NCBI RefSeq assembly: GCF_900102745.1
Contig: NZ_FMZF01000001.1
Coordinates: 930,001-994,000 of the forward strand
Length of the DNA stretch: 64,000 nucleotides
Reading direction: 5' to 3'
DNA from: Geodermatophilus telluris
GTDB taxonomy: Bacteria; Actinomycetota; Actinomycetes; Mycobacteriales; Geodermatophilaceae
Part shown: positions 53,587 through 61,685 of the stretch, one piece after another
How the letters are laid out: every line of letters begins with the position of its first letter
Position numbering within the stretch: the stretch's first letter is position 1
Notes under the pieces: generated by a model
Databases searched by the model: none
What the model saw: only the letters and a program-made list of their open reading frames with translations
What the model was told of the DNA's origin: nothing
Position numbers and translations under genes: made by a program

Positions 53587-54555
53587 TCAGCCGCTCCCGG
53601 GCTCCCGGCGGGGCCGCGGCGGCCCGCCGCCCCACGCCGGGGGCCCGCCCCGGGGTGGCCCGCCCAGGGCGGCGATCCGGTCGAGCTCCGCGGTGTCCGC
53701 GGGGCCGAGGGGCACCTCGCCGGCCGCGAGGAGGTCCTCCAGCTGGGCGACCGAGGTGGCGCTCGGGATGACCAGCACGTTCGGCGAGCGGACCAGCAGC
53801 CACGCGATCGCCACCTGCACGGGGCTGGCCGCCACCCGGGAGGCGACGGCGTCGAGGGCCGCCGCCTGCGCCGGGCCCATCTCCCCCACCGGGAAGAACG
53901 ACGTGTAGGAGACCCCCTCCAGCGCCGTGTAGGCGATCCCGTCCCGGGCGAGCTCGTCGACCAGGGCGTCGTCGGTGCGGTGGATCAGGTTGTAGTGGTT
54001 CTGCACGCACGCCAGCGGCGCGACGCCGCGCGCCTCGGCGACCTGCCGGGCGGTGGTGTGGCTGATCCCGAGCTGCCGCACCAGCCCCTCCTGGCGCAGC
54101 CGGTCCAGCGCCTCGAGCGGCTCGCCGACGGAGCGCTCCGCGGGCTCGCCGAGGCCCGGCATCCGCAGGTTGGCGACGGGCAGCGCGTCGAGCCCGAGGT
54201 GCGCGAGGTCCTCCTCCACCGACCGGCGCAGCCCGTCCGGCGTCAGCGCCTCCTCCCAGCCGCCGTCCGGCGTCCGGCGGGCGCCGACCCGGGTGACGAT
54301 CACCAGGCCCTCGGGGTAGGGGTGCAGCGCCTCCCGGATGAGGTCGTTCACCACGTGCGGCCCGTAGAGACCGCTGGTGTCGAGGTGGTCGACGCCGAGC
54401 TCGACGGCCCGGCGCAGGACGGCGAGCGCCGCGCCCCGGTCGGCCGGGGGCCCGCTGACCCGCGGCCCGGTGAGCTTCATGCCGCCGAACCCCAGGCGGT
54501 GCACGGTCCGGTCGCCGAGGGGGACCCGTCCGGACCTCGTGGCAGTGGTCGTCAT
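53587..54555 (-). CDS. Aldo/keto reductase family oxidoreductase
   Basis: This 322-residue TIM-barrel protein has LGFGGMKLTG, the Asp/Tyr pair in DHLDTSGLYGPHVVND, GISHTTARQV, NHYNL and the NADP-binding VIPSATSVAQLEDLL. The usual catalytic Lys appears as Arg (VTRVG) and the usual His segment reads VANLRMPG, so catalysis may differ. The stop abuts the stop of the convergent VWA gene (shared TGATCA). The C-terminus is glycine/proline-rich. Confidence 0.83.
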   Translation of the reverse strand: MTTTATRSGRVPLGDRTVHRLGFGGMKLTGPRVSGPPADRGAALAVLRRAVELGVDHLDTSGLYGPHVVNDLIREALHPYPEGLVIVTRVGARRTPDGGWEEALTPDGLRRSVEEDLAHLGLDALPVANLRMPGLGEPAERSVGEPLEALDRLRQEGLVRQLGISHTTARQVAEARGVAPLACVQNHYNLIHRTDDALVDELARDGIAYTALEGVSYTSFFPVGEMGPAQAAALDAVASRVAASPVQVAIAWLLVRSPNVLVIPSATSVAQLEDLLAAGEVPLGPADTAELDRIAALGGPPRGGPPAWGGGPPRPRREPGSG

Positions 54556-54646
54556 GCCGCGCGAAGCTAGGCTCGGCCCGACGCCGGCCGACACGGTCCG
54601 AGGACGCGGTCCGGCGTGCCCGTCACCCGATGTGGAACGGGATCGA

Positions 54647-54696
54647 GCGTGTCGTCGACCGGCCCAGGCGTGTCGCGGCGTGTCGTCGGCGTGTCG
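54647..54696. promoter_or_regulatory. Four phased GCGTGTCG direct repeats
   Basis: GCGTGTCG occurs at 54647-54654, 54668-54675, 54678-54685 and 54689-54696. The start-to-start spacings of 21, 10 and 11 bp correspond to about two, one and one DNA turns. The array lies in the gap between the divergent aldo/keto reductase and SRPBCC genes, ending 24 bp before the latter's start. An activator or repressor binding cooperatively on one face of the helix is suggested. Confidence 0.6.
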
Positions 54697-54720
54697 CAGG
54701 CCCGGTGCGAGACTCCCCGG

Positions 54721-55185
54721 GTGACCGCCGAGCTGACCTTCGCCGACTCGATCCTCGTCGCCGCTCCCCCGGAGGCGGTGTACGACCTGGTCAGCGACGT
54801 GACCCGCACCGGCGAGTGGAGCCCGGTCTGCGTGGCCTGCTGGTGGGACGAGGGCGCCACCGGCGCCGTGGGCGACTGGTTCACCGGCCGCAACGTCACG
54901 CCGGACCGCACGTGGGAGACCCGCAGCCTGGTGGTCGCCGCCGACCGCGGCCGGGAGTTCGCGTGGGCGGTCGGCGGCTCGCGGGCGCGCTGGGGCTACA
55001 CGCTCGAGCCGGTGGACGGCGGCACGCGGCTGACCGAGTCGTGGGCGTTCCTGCCCGACGGGCTGGCGTTCATGGTCGAGCGCTACGGGGAGGCGGCGCC
55101 CGAGCAGGTCGAGCTGCGCACCCGCATGGCGCACGAGGGCATCCCGGCGACCCTGGCCGCGATCAAGCGGGTCGCGGAGGCCTGA
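54721..55185 (+). CDS. SRPBCC family protein
   Basis: This 154-residue protein is a polyketide-cyclase/START-like fold: DSILVAAPPEAVYDLVSDVTRTGEWSPVC at the start, TRSLVVAADRGREFAWAVGG and GTRLTESWAF. It likely binds a small hydrophobic molecule. The GTG at 54721 is preferred because the longer in-frame leader is repeat-rich. It ends 24 bp before a convergent response regulator gene. Confidence 0.8.
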   Translation: MTAELTFADSILVAAPPEAVYDLVSDVTRTGEWSPVCVACWWDEGATGAVGDWFTGRNVTPDRTWETRSLVVAADRGREFAWAVGGSRARWGYTLEPVDGGTRLTESWAFLPDGLAFMVERYGEAAPEQVELRTRMAHEGIPATLAAIKRVAEA

Positions 55186-55209
55186 GCCGGTGCACGTCCG
55201 CGGGAGTGC

Positions 55210-55860
55210 TCAGATGAGGCCGAGCTTCGAGCCCGCGTAGACGGCCTCGGCGCGGCGGGACACCGCCAGCTTGCGCATCAGGTTGGTGACGTGGAACTTC
55301 GCCGTCGTCGCCGAGATGTAGAGCTCGCGGCCGATCGCCTCGTTGGACAGGCCCCGGGCCAGCAGCGTCAGCACCTCCCGCTCGCGGCCGGTCAGCTGGG
55401 GGGACGACGGCGCCGCGGCGGCGGGCGCGGCCAGCGAGCGCACCACCATCGCCGCGCTGTGGCTGTCGAAGGCGCTCTCCCCGCGGCGCACCGCGCGGAT
55501 GGCGGCCACCAGCGCGACGGCGTCGACGTCCTTGAGCACGTAGCCGCGGGCGCCGCGCTGGATGGCCTCGAGCACCAGCCGCTCGTCGAGGAACGTGGTC
55601 ACCACGAGCACGCCCGGGGCCGGCGCGCGGGCGGTGAGCTCGCCGCACAGGCTCAGTCCCGCGACGTCGGAGCCGGCCGAGAGCTTGAGGTCGAGCAGCA
55701 CGATGTGCGGGCGCGCGGCGGCGACGAGGTCCAGCGCGTCGGCGGCCGTGGCCGCCTCACCGACCACCTCGATGTCCGGCTCGCGCTCGAGGATGGAGCG
55801 CAGCCCCTGCCGGACGATCGCGTGGTCGTCGACGATCACCAGCCGGATCGGGTCAGTCAC
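55210..55860 (-). CDS. LuxR-type response regulator of the alcohol dehydrogenase operon
   Basis: This 216-residue response regulator has a receiver domain with LVIVDDHAIVRQGL, phosphorylation Asp at residue 57 (IVLLDLKLS) and the Lys in GYVLKDVDA. A C-terminal NarL-type HTH follows (LTGREREVLTLLARGLSNEAIGREL, TAKFHVTNLMRKL). The GTG start overlaps the histidine kinase gene by eight bases. The operon order is iron alcohol dehydrogenase, kinase, regulator, so it probably controls alcohol oxidation genes. Confidence 0.92.
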   Translation of the reverse strand: MTDPIRLVIVDDHAIVRQGLRSILEREPDIEVVGEAATAADALDLVAAARPHIVLLDLKLSAGSDVAGLSLCGELTARAPAPGVLVVTTFLDERLVLEAIQRGARGYVLKDVDAVALVAAIRAVRRGESAFDSHSAAMVVRSLAAPAAAAPSSPQLTGREREVLTLLARGLSNEAIGRELYISATTAKFHVTNLMRKLAVSRRAEAVYAGSKLGLI

Positions 55861-57187
55861 CGGTCTCCTCCGGGGGCGTCGGCTCGGGGACGAGGGGCAG
55901 CCGGACCTCCACCCGCACCCCGCCGAGGCGGGCGCGGGTGAACCGCAGCGAGGCGCCGAGCTCGCGGCAGCGGGAGTCGATGTTGCGCAGCCCCCGGTGG
56001 TAGCCGTCGTCGCGCCGGGCCGCGGCCCGCAGCGCCCGGCGCAGCGTCTCGGGGTCGCCGGTGCCGTCGTCGGCGACCGACAGCCGCAGCTCGGCGGGCC
56101 GGTAGCCCAGCCGGACGGTGGCCCGGGCGGCGTGCGCGTGCCGGGCGGTGTTGGCCAGGCACTCCGAGGCGATCCGGAACAGCTGGTGCTCGGCCTCGGG
56201 CGGCAGCACCCGCGGCCGGCCCTCCACCCGGACGGCGAGGGCCAGCCCGGGCACCGTGGGCAGCCGGTCGAGCAGCGCGGGCAGCCCGGGGCCGGTGACG
56301 TCGGCCTCGTGCACCGACAGCGCGTGGATGGCACCGCGCAGCCGCTCCACCGCCTCGCGGGTGAGCGCCTTGGCGTGCCCGAGCCGCTCGTGCACCTCGG
56401 CGTGGTGGGCCACCTCGGGCCGGCACCACTCGATGGTCATCCCGGCCGAGAGCACGTGCTGGGCCACGCTGTCGTGCAGCTCGCGGGCGATCCGGTGCCG
56501 CTCGGCGTCGACGGCCTCCCGCTGCGCGGCGACGTCGAGGCGGTGCTCGGCCTCGGCGAGCTGGCGGTGCCGCTCGGCGAGGTCGCGGGCGCGCTGGTCG
56601 GCCTCGGCGTAGAGCCGCTCGGTCTGCCGGCGCAGCGCCTCGGAGCGGGCCAGCAGGTGGTCGGCGTGCAGCGCGACGGCCGACTGGTTGGCCACGATGC
56701 GCAGGATGGTCAGGTCGGTGGGGGTGGCGGTGCGCCGCGGCCCCCCGCAGGCGACCAGCGCGCCCACCGGGTCGCCGTCGACCACCAGCGGGACGACGAC
56801 CGCCCCCTCGGCGGTCTGCCACGCCTCGGTGGCCGCGGCCGCCAGCGCCGTCCGCACCGGCCCGGCGACCACCCCGGGCAGCGCGGCCGGCTCCCCCACC
56901 GGCCGCCCCGCCGGGCCGCGGCCCACCAGCCGGGGCCGGGCCAGCGGCAGGGCGTCGTCGGCGAGGGCGAGCACCACCCACGGCGCGCCGAGCTGCTCGG
57001 CGGTCGCGTCGACGACGGCCCGGCACAGCGCGTCGGCACCCTCGCCGGTGGCCGACAGCACCTGGGCGATGTGCCCGAGCTGGTCGAGCGCGCGGTGCAG
57101 GTTCTCGGCGGTCTGCCGGTACTCGGCGTACCAGCTGGGCTTCGACGAGCGCAGCCCGGTGAGCTCGGGGATGCCCGGCGCGCTCAT
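55853..57187 (-). CDS. GAF-domain sensor histidine kinase
   Basis: This 444-residue kinase has a GAF domain (about residues 45-175), a coiled-coil linker (about 180-228) and a HisKA_3 dimerisation domain with His238 in HRIARELHDSVAQHVLSAG. An HATPase domain follows with FRIASECLANTARHAHA and VADDGTGD. No membrane segment is seen, so it is a cytosolic sensor. It lies 28 bp after the iron-type alcohol dehydrogenase gene and before its partner regulator. Similar pairs accompany mycofactocin-linked dehydrogenases in other actinobacteria. Confidence 0.9.
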   Translation of the reverse strand: MSAPGIPELTGLRSSKPSWYAEYRQTAENLHRALDQLGHIAQVLSATGEGADALCRAVVDATAEQLGAPWVVLALADDALPLARPRLVGRGPAGRPVGEPAALPGVVAGPVRTALAAAATEAWQTAEGAVVVPLVVDGDPVGALVACGGPRRTATPTDLTILRIVANQSAVALHADHLLARSEALRRQTERLYAEADQRARDLAERHRQLAEAEHRLDVAAQREAVDAERHRIARELHDSVAQHVLSAGMTIEWCRPEVAHHAEVHERLGHAKALTREAVERLRGAIHALSVHEADVTGPGLPALLDRLPTVPGLALAVRVEGRPRVLPPEAEHQLFRIASECLANTARHAHAARATVRLGYRPAELRLSVADDGTGDPETLRRALRAAARRDDGYHRGLRNIDSRCRELGASLRFTRARLGGVRVEVRLPLVPEPTPPEETGD

Positions 57188-57215
57188 CGGTCGGCGCCCT
57201 CCCGGGACCCGGCGG

Positions 57216-58463
57216 TCACAGCGCGGCCCGGAAGAGCGCGGCGACGTCGGCGCGGTCGGCGTCCCGGGGGTTGGTGGACAGGCACGCGTCGCCGAGCGTC
57301 GTCGTCGCCAGGGTCTCCACGTCGGCCTCGGTGACCCCCAGCTGGGACAGCCGGCTCGGGCAGCCGAGGTCGGCGGCCAGCCGGCTGACGACGTCGGCGG
57401 TCACCTCGGCGACGACGTCGGCCGGCAGCCCGGTCACGTCGACGCCCATGGCCCGCGCCACCGGCACGAACCGCTCGGGCACCGCCCGGGCGTTGAACCG
57501 GATGACGTGCGGCAGCAGCACCCCGTTGACCACGCCGTGCGGCACGTCGAGCAGCCCGCCGACCTGGTGGCTCATCGCGTGCGTGGCGCCGAGGATCGCG
57601 TTGGTGAACGCCAGCCCGGCCTCCAGCGACGCCTGCGCCATGCCGGTGGTGGCCGCCGTGTCGCCGGGGACGTGCAGCGTGCGCCGCAGCGAGCCGCAGA
57701 TGAGCTCGACGGCGTGCAGCGCGTGCACGTCGGTGAGCGGGCCCGACGCCCGGGACACGTAGGCCTCGATGCCGTGGGTGAGCGCGTCGAGGCCGGTGGC
57801 GGCGGCCAGGTCGTCGGGCATGGTGGTGAGCAGCCGCGGGTCGGTGACCGAGATGTCGGGCACCAGCGCCCGGCCGATCAGGGTCGCCTTGAGTCGCCGG
57901 GTGGTGTCGGTGATGACGGCGAACTGGGAGACGTCGGCGCCGGTGCCGGCCGTGGTGGGGCACATGACCGTCGGCGGGATCGCCGCGGTCACCTTGTCCA
58001 CGCCCTCGTAGTCGAGGATGTGCCCGCCGTTGCTCGCCACCACGGCGACCGCCTTGGCCGCGTCGATCACCGAGCCGCCGCCCAGGCCGACGATCACGTC
58101 GCAGCCGCTCTCCAGGTAGCGCTGGGTGCCCTCGACGACCTCGGCGTCCTTGGGGTTGGGCGTCAGCCCCGACCAGACGGTGGGCCGCAGCCCCGCCTCG
58201 GCGAGGTGGCCGGAGAGCTCGGCGAGCCAGCCGGCCTCGATCAGCCCCGCGTCGGTCACCACGAACGGCCGGCGGGCGCCCAGCCGGCGCGCGGCGAACC
58301 CGGCCTCGGAGAGGGCGCCCCAGCCGAAGACCACCTCGGGCACGAGGTACTTGGTGAACCCGCCGCGCGCCGGGGCGGCGGCCGGCTCGGGGCGGGTGCG
58401 CAGCTCCCGGTCGAGCGACACGCGGGCCGCGGACGAGGCGGCCCGCAGCGGGACGGCGGTCAC
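57216..58463 (-). CDS. Iron-containing alcohol dehydrogenase
   Basis: This 415-residue group III alcohol dehydrogenase has KYLVPEVVFGWGALSEAG, the NAD motif VIVGLGGGSVIDAAKA, CPTTAGTGADVSQFAV and metal ligands in GLDALTHGIEAYVS, GATHAMSHQVGG and VPHGVVNGVLLPHV. It oxidises an alcohol with NAD and is distinct from the methanol dehydrogenase at 49462. It begins a leftward operon with a two-component system. A CRP-like site lies about 95 bp upstream. Confidence 0.9.
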   Translation of the reverse strand: MTAVPLRAASSAARVSLDRELRTRPEPAAAPARGGFTKYLVPEVVFGWGALSEAGFAARRLGARRPFVVTDAGLIEAGWLAELSGHLAEAGLRPTVWSGLTPNPKDAEVVEGTQRYLESGCDVIVGLGGGSVIDAAKAVAVVASNGGHILDYEGVDKVTAAIPPTVMCPTTAGTGADVSQFAVITDTTRRLKATLIGRALVPDISVTDPRLLTTMPDDLAAATGLDALTHGIEAYVSRASGPLTDVHALHAVELICGSLRRTLHVPGDTAATTGMAQASLEAGLAFTNAILGATHAMSHQVGGLLDVPHGVVNGVLLPHVIRFNARAVPERFVPVARAMGVDVTGLPADVVAEVTADVVSRLAADLGCPSRLSQLGVTEADVETLATTTLGDACLSTNPRDADRADVAALFRAAL

Positions 58464-58555
58464 CGCGCCGGGCGGGACGGCGGGGCGGGGGGGCGGTCAG
58501 CGACGGGCACGGCGACCTCCGGGGAGCGGGCGGCCCGACCACGATAGCGGCCGTC

Positions 58556-58569
58556 GTGACGCCCGTCAC
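58556..58569. promoter_or_regulatory. CRP/GlxR-like site upstream of the iron alcohol dehydrogenase
   Basis: GTGACGCCCGTCAC is a perfect GTGA-N6-TCAC pair, matching the half-sites used by CRP-family regulators of actinobacteria (GlxR, Crp). It sits 93 bp upstream of the dehydrogenase start. Confidence 0.55.
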
Positions 58570-58626
58570 ACAGTCGCGCGCGACCCGACCGGCCCCCTTC
58601 CCGGCCGGGTGCGCGCCGGTGGGCGG

Positions 58627-58857
58627 CTACCTGCCGAGGATGCCGCCGATCGCGCCGCCGAGGCCGCCGCCCTGGCCGCCGCCACCGCCGGTCACCATGC
58701 GGATGAGGTCGGCGGGCTCGAGGCCCAGCTTCTGCAGCAGGCCAGCGTGCTGGTCGGTGTCCACCTGGCCGGGGAGCTCCTGGTCGGCCTGCTGCGCCTT
58801 GGCGTCGTCGCCCTGGGAGCGCAGCAGCTGGAGGATGGTGTCCTTGTCGATCTGCAT
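58627..58857 (-). CDS. Small hypothetical protein with glycine-rich tail
   Basis: This 76-residue protein has a helical N-terminal part (MQIDKDTILQLLRSQGDD, then QQADQELPGQVDT) followed by HAGLLQKLGLEPADLIRMV and a glycine-rich tail. Proteins of this kind occur widely in actinobacteria without known function. The ATG has a TAGGAGG-type site. It is leftward, upstream of the iron dehydrogenase, but separated from it by the CRP-like site. Confidence 0.75.
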   Translation of the reverse strand: MQIDKDTILQLLRSQGDDAKAQQADQELPGQVDTDQHAGLLQKLGLEPADLIRMVTGGGGGQGGGLGGAIGGILGR

Positions 58858-58893
58858 GGGTGGCCTCCTACCCGGAGGCCCCCGGCCGATGCG

Positions 58894-60360
58894 TCAGCGC
58901 GCCGATCGCACGACCCGGTCGGGCCGGACGGCGACCCGCGTGGCCCGCCCGGCCCGCAGCCAGGCGGTGAGCGTCCCGTCGACGTCCTCGACCGTGTGCC
59001 GCCGCCCGCCGGCCTCGACCGCCAGGACGGCCCCGGCCGTCTCCAGCACGGCCGGCCCGGGACCGAGGACGTCGTCGAGCCGGCACTCCCGGCCGTCCAC
59101 CCGCACCCGGGCCCGCGGCACCAGCGTCCCGGCCAGCCGGCGACCGGCCCGGCCGCGCCGGTCGACCAGCGGCCCGCGGCGCAGTGCCGGCGTCCGGCTG
59201 TCGGTGGCGTAGGCGGCCACCGCCGGCACGCGGCCCACGGCGGCGAGCACGAGCCGGCGCACCGGGGCCGCGGCCGCTCCCCCGCCGGTCATCAGCCGCC
59301 CGACCAGCACGGCCAGCCGCACCAGGGCCCGCGCGTGCGGCGCCCGCTCGGCCTGGTGGGTGTCGAGCAGGTCGTCGTCGGCCGCCCCGGTGACGACGTC
59401 GGCCACCTTCCACGCCAGCTGGTGCACGTCGCGCAGCCCCAGGCCGAGGCCCTGGCCCACGAACGGCGGGGTGAGGTGGGCGGCGTCGCCGGCGAGCAGC
59501 ACCCGCCCGCGGCGCCAGCGGTCGGCCACCCGGGCGCGGTGCACGTACTCGGTCGCCCGCACCACCTCGGCGTCCCGGGCGCCGAAGGGGGCGAGCAGGG
59601 CGGGGAGGTCGACGTCGTCGGGCGTCTCACCCGGCAGCAGCCGCGCCTCGAACCGGTACCGGTCGCCGCTGACCGGCATGAAGGTCGCCGCGCGAGCCGG
59701 GTCGCACACCTGGTGCACCCCGGGCCACACCGGCAGCGGCGCGGCCGAGCGCAGGTCGGCCACCAGCCAGCGGTCGGGCCGGCCGAGGTCGCGCATCCGG
59801 GCGCCGAGGAGGCCGCGCACGGTGCTGTTCGCGCCGTCGCAGCCCAGCACCGCTGCGGCGACGACGTCGCGGCGCGAGCCGTCCGGATCGGAGAGGGTCA
59901 CCGTGACGGACCGGTCCGACTGCTCGCTGCCGGCGAGCTCCACGCCGGTCACCTCCACGCCGGTCACCTCCACGCCACGGCACACCTCGACGTGCGGGGC
60001 CCGGGCGACCGCGGCGCGCAGCACGTCCTCGAGGTCGGGCTGGTGGAACATCGAGGCCTGGGGCCAGCCGTGCCGGCCGGCGTCCGGGCGGCGCCGGAAC
60101 TCGGCGAGGACGCGGTGCCGGGCGTCGAGCAGCCGCAGCCCCGCCATCGGGCGGCTGCGCGCCAGGAACTCCTCGACCACCCCGGCGTCGGCCAGCGCCC
60201 GCAGCGCCTCGTCGTCCAGGTGCACCGCCCGGGGCAGGCCGTACGGCCCGGGGCGCCGGTCGACCAGCAGCACGTCGAGCCCGCGCCGGGCCAGCAGCAG
60301 GGCCGCGGTGCTGCCCACCGGGCCGGCGCCGACGACGACCACCGGCGCGGGACCCGACAC
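58894..60360 (-). CDS. FAD-dependent aromatic monooxygenase (PheA/MhpA-like)
   Basis: This 488-residue flavoprotein has the FAD motif VVVVGAGPVGSTAALLLARRG, the DG motif LGCDGANSTVRGLLG and the second FAD motif RGRVLLAGDAAHLTPPFVGQGLGLGLRDVHQLAWK. This matches the phenol/3-hydroxyphenylpropionate hydroxylase class, which inserts one oxygen into an aromatic ring with NAD(P)H. A 15-bp tandem duplication repeats VEVTG. The GTG at 60360 is chosen by the FAD motif. It is divergent from the NDMA-dependent alcohol dehydrogenase. Confidence 0.87.
   Translation of the reverse strand: MSGPAPVVVVGAGPVGSTAALLLARRGLDVLLVDRRPGPYGLPRAVHLDDEALRALADAGVVEEFLARSRPMAGLRLLDARHRVLAEFRRRPDAGRHGWPQASMFHQPDLEDVLRAAVARAPHVEVCRGVEVTGVEVTGVELAGSEQSDRSVTVTLSDPDGSRRDVVAAAVLGCDGANSTVRGLLGARMRDLGRPDRWLVADLRSAAPLPVWPGVHQVCDPARAATFMPVSGDRYRFEARLLPGETPDDVDLPALLAPFGARDAEVVRATEYVHRARVADRWRRGRVLLAGDAAHLTPPFVGQGLGLGLRDVHQLAWKVADVVTGAADDDLLDTHQAERAPHARALVRLAVLVGRLMTGGGAAAAPVRRLVLAAVGRVPAVAAYATDSRTPALRRGPLVDRRGRAGRRLAGTLVPRARVRVDGRECRLDDVLGPGPAVLETAGAVLAVEAGGRRHTVEDVDGTLTAWLRAGRATRVAVRPDRVVRSAR
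59941..59970. repeat. Two tandem 15-bp repeats inside the monooxygenase gene
   Basis: CACGCCGGTCACCTC occurs twice in a row, followed by a partial third copy. In the gene it encodes VEVTGVEVTG then VELAG. The insertion is in frame and lies on a surface strand before the DG motif. Confidence 0.85.
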
Positions 60361-60450
60361 GTCCCCATCGTCGCCGACCCGCTCCCCGACCGGCTGACGG
60401 GCCTGCCGCCCGCACTTGACGACGCTTCCGTCCCGAAGAAGTCTGTGGCG

Positions 60451-60489
60451 CGGCGCACGTGCGCCGGGACCCCGCCGACGAGGGCGGGG
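60451..60489 (+). promoter_or_regulatory. Palindrome and leader hairpin upstream of the NDMA alcohol dehydrogenase
   Basis: A perfect 16-bp palindrome CGGCGCACGTGCGCCG (60451-60466) is followed by a 7-bp hairpin (60470-60489, loop GACGAG) just before the GGGAGG ribosome site. A TTGACG lies further upstream (60416-60421), with a weak -10. The palindrome could be an operator, and the hairpin could affect translation. Confidence 0.5.
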
Positions 60490-60508
60490 CCGGACGGGAG
60501 GACGAGGG

Positions 60509-61636
60509 TTGAAGACCAAGGGCGCGATCCTGTGGGGTGTCGGCGAGGAGTGGTCGGTCGAGGAGATCGAGCTGGGCGATCCCAGGGAGGGTGAGGTCCA
60601 GGTCCAGGTGGCCGCGTCGGGGCTCTGCCACAGCGACGAGCACCTGGTCACCGGTGGCACGCCGGTCGCCTTCTACCCGGTCATCGGCGGCCACGAGGGC
60701 TCGGGCATCGTGACCAAGGTCGGCCCGGGCGTGACGGGGCTGCAGGAGGGCGACCACGTCGTCACCGCGTTCATCCCCGCGTGCGGGCAGTGCCCGCCGT
60801 GCTCGAAGGGGATGCAGAACCTCTGCGACCTCGGCGCCAACCTGCTGGCCGGGACGGCCATCTCCGACGGCAGCTACCGCGTGCAGGCGCGCGGCAAGGA
60901 CGTCATCCCCATGTGCCTGCTGGGCACCTTCTCCCCCTACATCACGGTGCACCAGGCGTCGGTGGTGAAGATCGAGCCGGACATCCCGCTGGAGATCGCC
61001 GCGCTGGTCGGCTGCGGCGTCACCACCGGCTGGGGCTCGGCCACCAAGGTCGCCGACGTCCGGCCCGGGGAGAACGTCGTCGTCATGGGCGCCGGCGGCG
61101 TGGGCATGAACGCCGTCCAGGGCGCCGCGGCGGCCGGGGCCAAGCGCGTCATGGTCATCGACCCGGTGGCGCGCAAGCGCGAGTGGGCGATGGAGCTGGG
61201 CGCCACGCACACCTTCGAGTCGGCCGAGGAGGCCACCGAGAAGGTCAACGAGCTGACCTGGGGCCGGATGGCCGACAAGACGATCATCACCGTCGGCGAC
61301 ATCCAGGGCGAGGACGTCCAGGCCGCGCTGACCCTCACCGGCAAGGGCGGCCGCGCCGTCGTCACCGGCATGGGCAACGCCGCCAACACCGACGTCAAGC
61401 TCAGCCTGTTCGAGCTGACCCTGCTGCAGAAGGACCTGCAGGGCGCCATCTTCGGCGGCCTGGCCCCGCGGGCGGCGATCCCCGAGCTGCTGAGCCTCTA
61501 CCAGGAGGGGCAGCTCAAGCTCGACGAGCTGGCCACCACGAAGTACGCGCTCGAGGACATCAACCAGGGCTACCAGGACATGCGCGACGGCAAGAACATC
61601 CGCGGGATGGTCGTCTACACCGACGCCGACCGCTGA
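60509..61636 (+). CDS. NDMA-dependent zinc alcohol dehydrogenase (mycofactocin-linked)
   Basis: This 375-residue medium-chain dehydrogenase has catalytic zinc ligands Cys40 (ASGLCHSDEH) and His62 (GGHEGSG), structural zinc cysteines 92, 95, 98 and 106, and the NAD motif VVVMGAGGVGMNAV. It belongs to the actinobacterial subgroup whose NADH does not dissociate and which need an external acceptor such as NDMA in vitro and mycofactocin in the cell. The TTG start has a GGGAGG site and gives the expected KTKGAILWG N-terminus. Confidence 0.92.
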   Translation: MKTKGAILWGVGEEWSVEEIELGDPREGEVQVQVAASGLCHSDEHLVTGGTPVAFYPVIGGHEGSGIVTKVGPGVTGLQEGDHVVTAFIPACGQCPPCSKGMQNLCDLGANLLAGTAISDGSYRVQARGKDVIPMCLLGTFSPYITVHQASVVKIEPDIPLEIAALVGCGVTTGWGSATKVADVRPGENVVVMGAGGVGMNAVQGAAAAGAKRVMVIDPVARKREWAMELGATHTFESAEEATEKVNELTWGRMADKTIITVGDIQGEDVQAALTLTGKGGRAVVTGMGNAANTDVKLSLFELTLLQKDLQGAIFGGLAPRAAIPELLSLYQEGQLKLDELATTKYALEDINQGYQDMRDGKNIRGMVVYTDADR

Positions 61637-61641
61637 GCCGT

Positions 61642-61682
61642 GCACCCGGGCCCGCCGGCACCACGCCGGCGGGCCCCGGTGC
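61642..61682. terminator. Strong bidirectional terminator-like hairpin
   Basis: Eighteen-base arms starting GCACCCGGGCCC pair with one mismatch over a five-base loop, between the convergent stops of the alcohol dehydrogenase and the acyl-CoA synthetase genes. Confidence 0.8.
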
Positions 61683-61685
61683 GTC

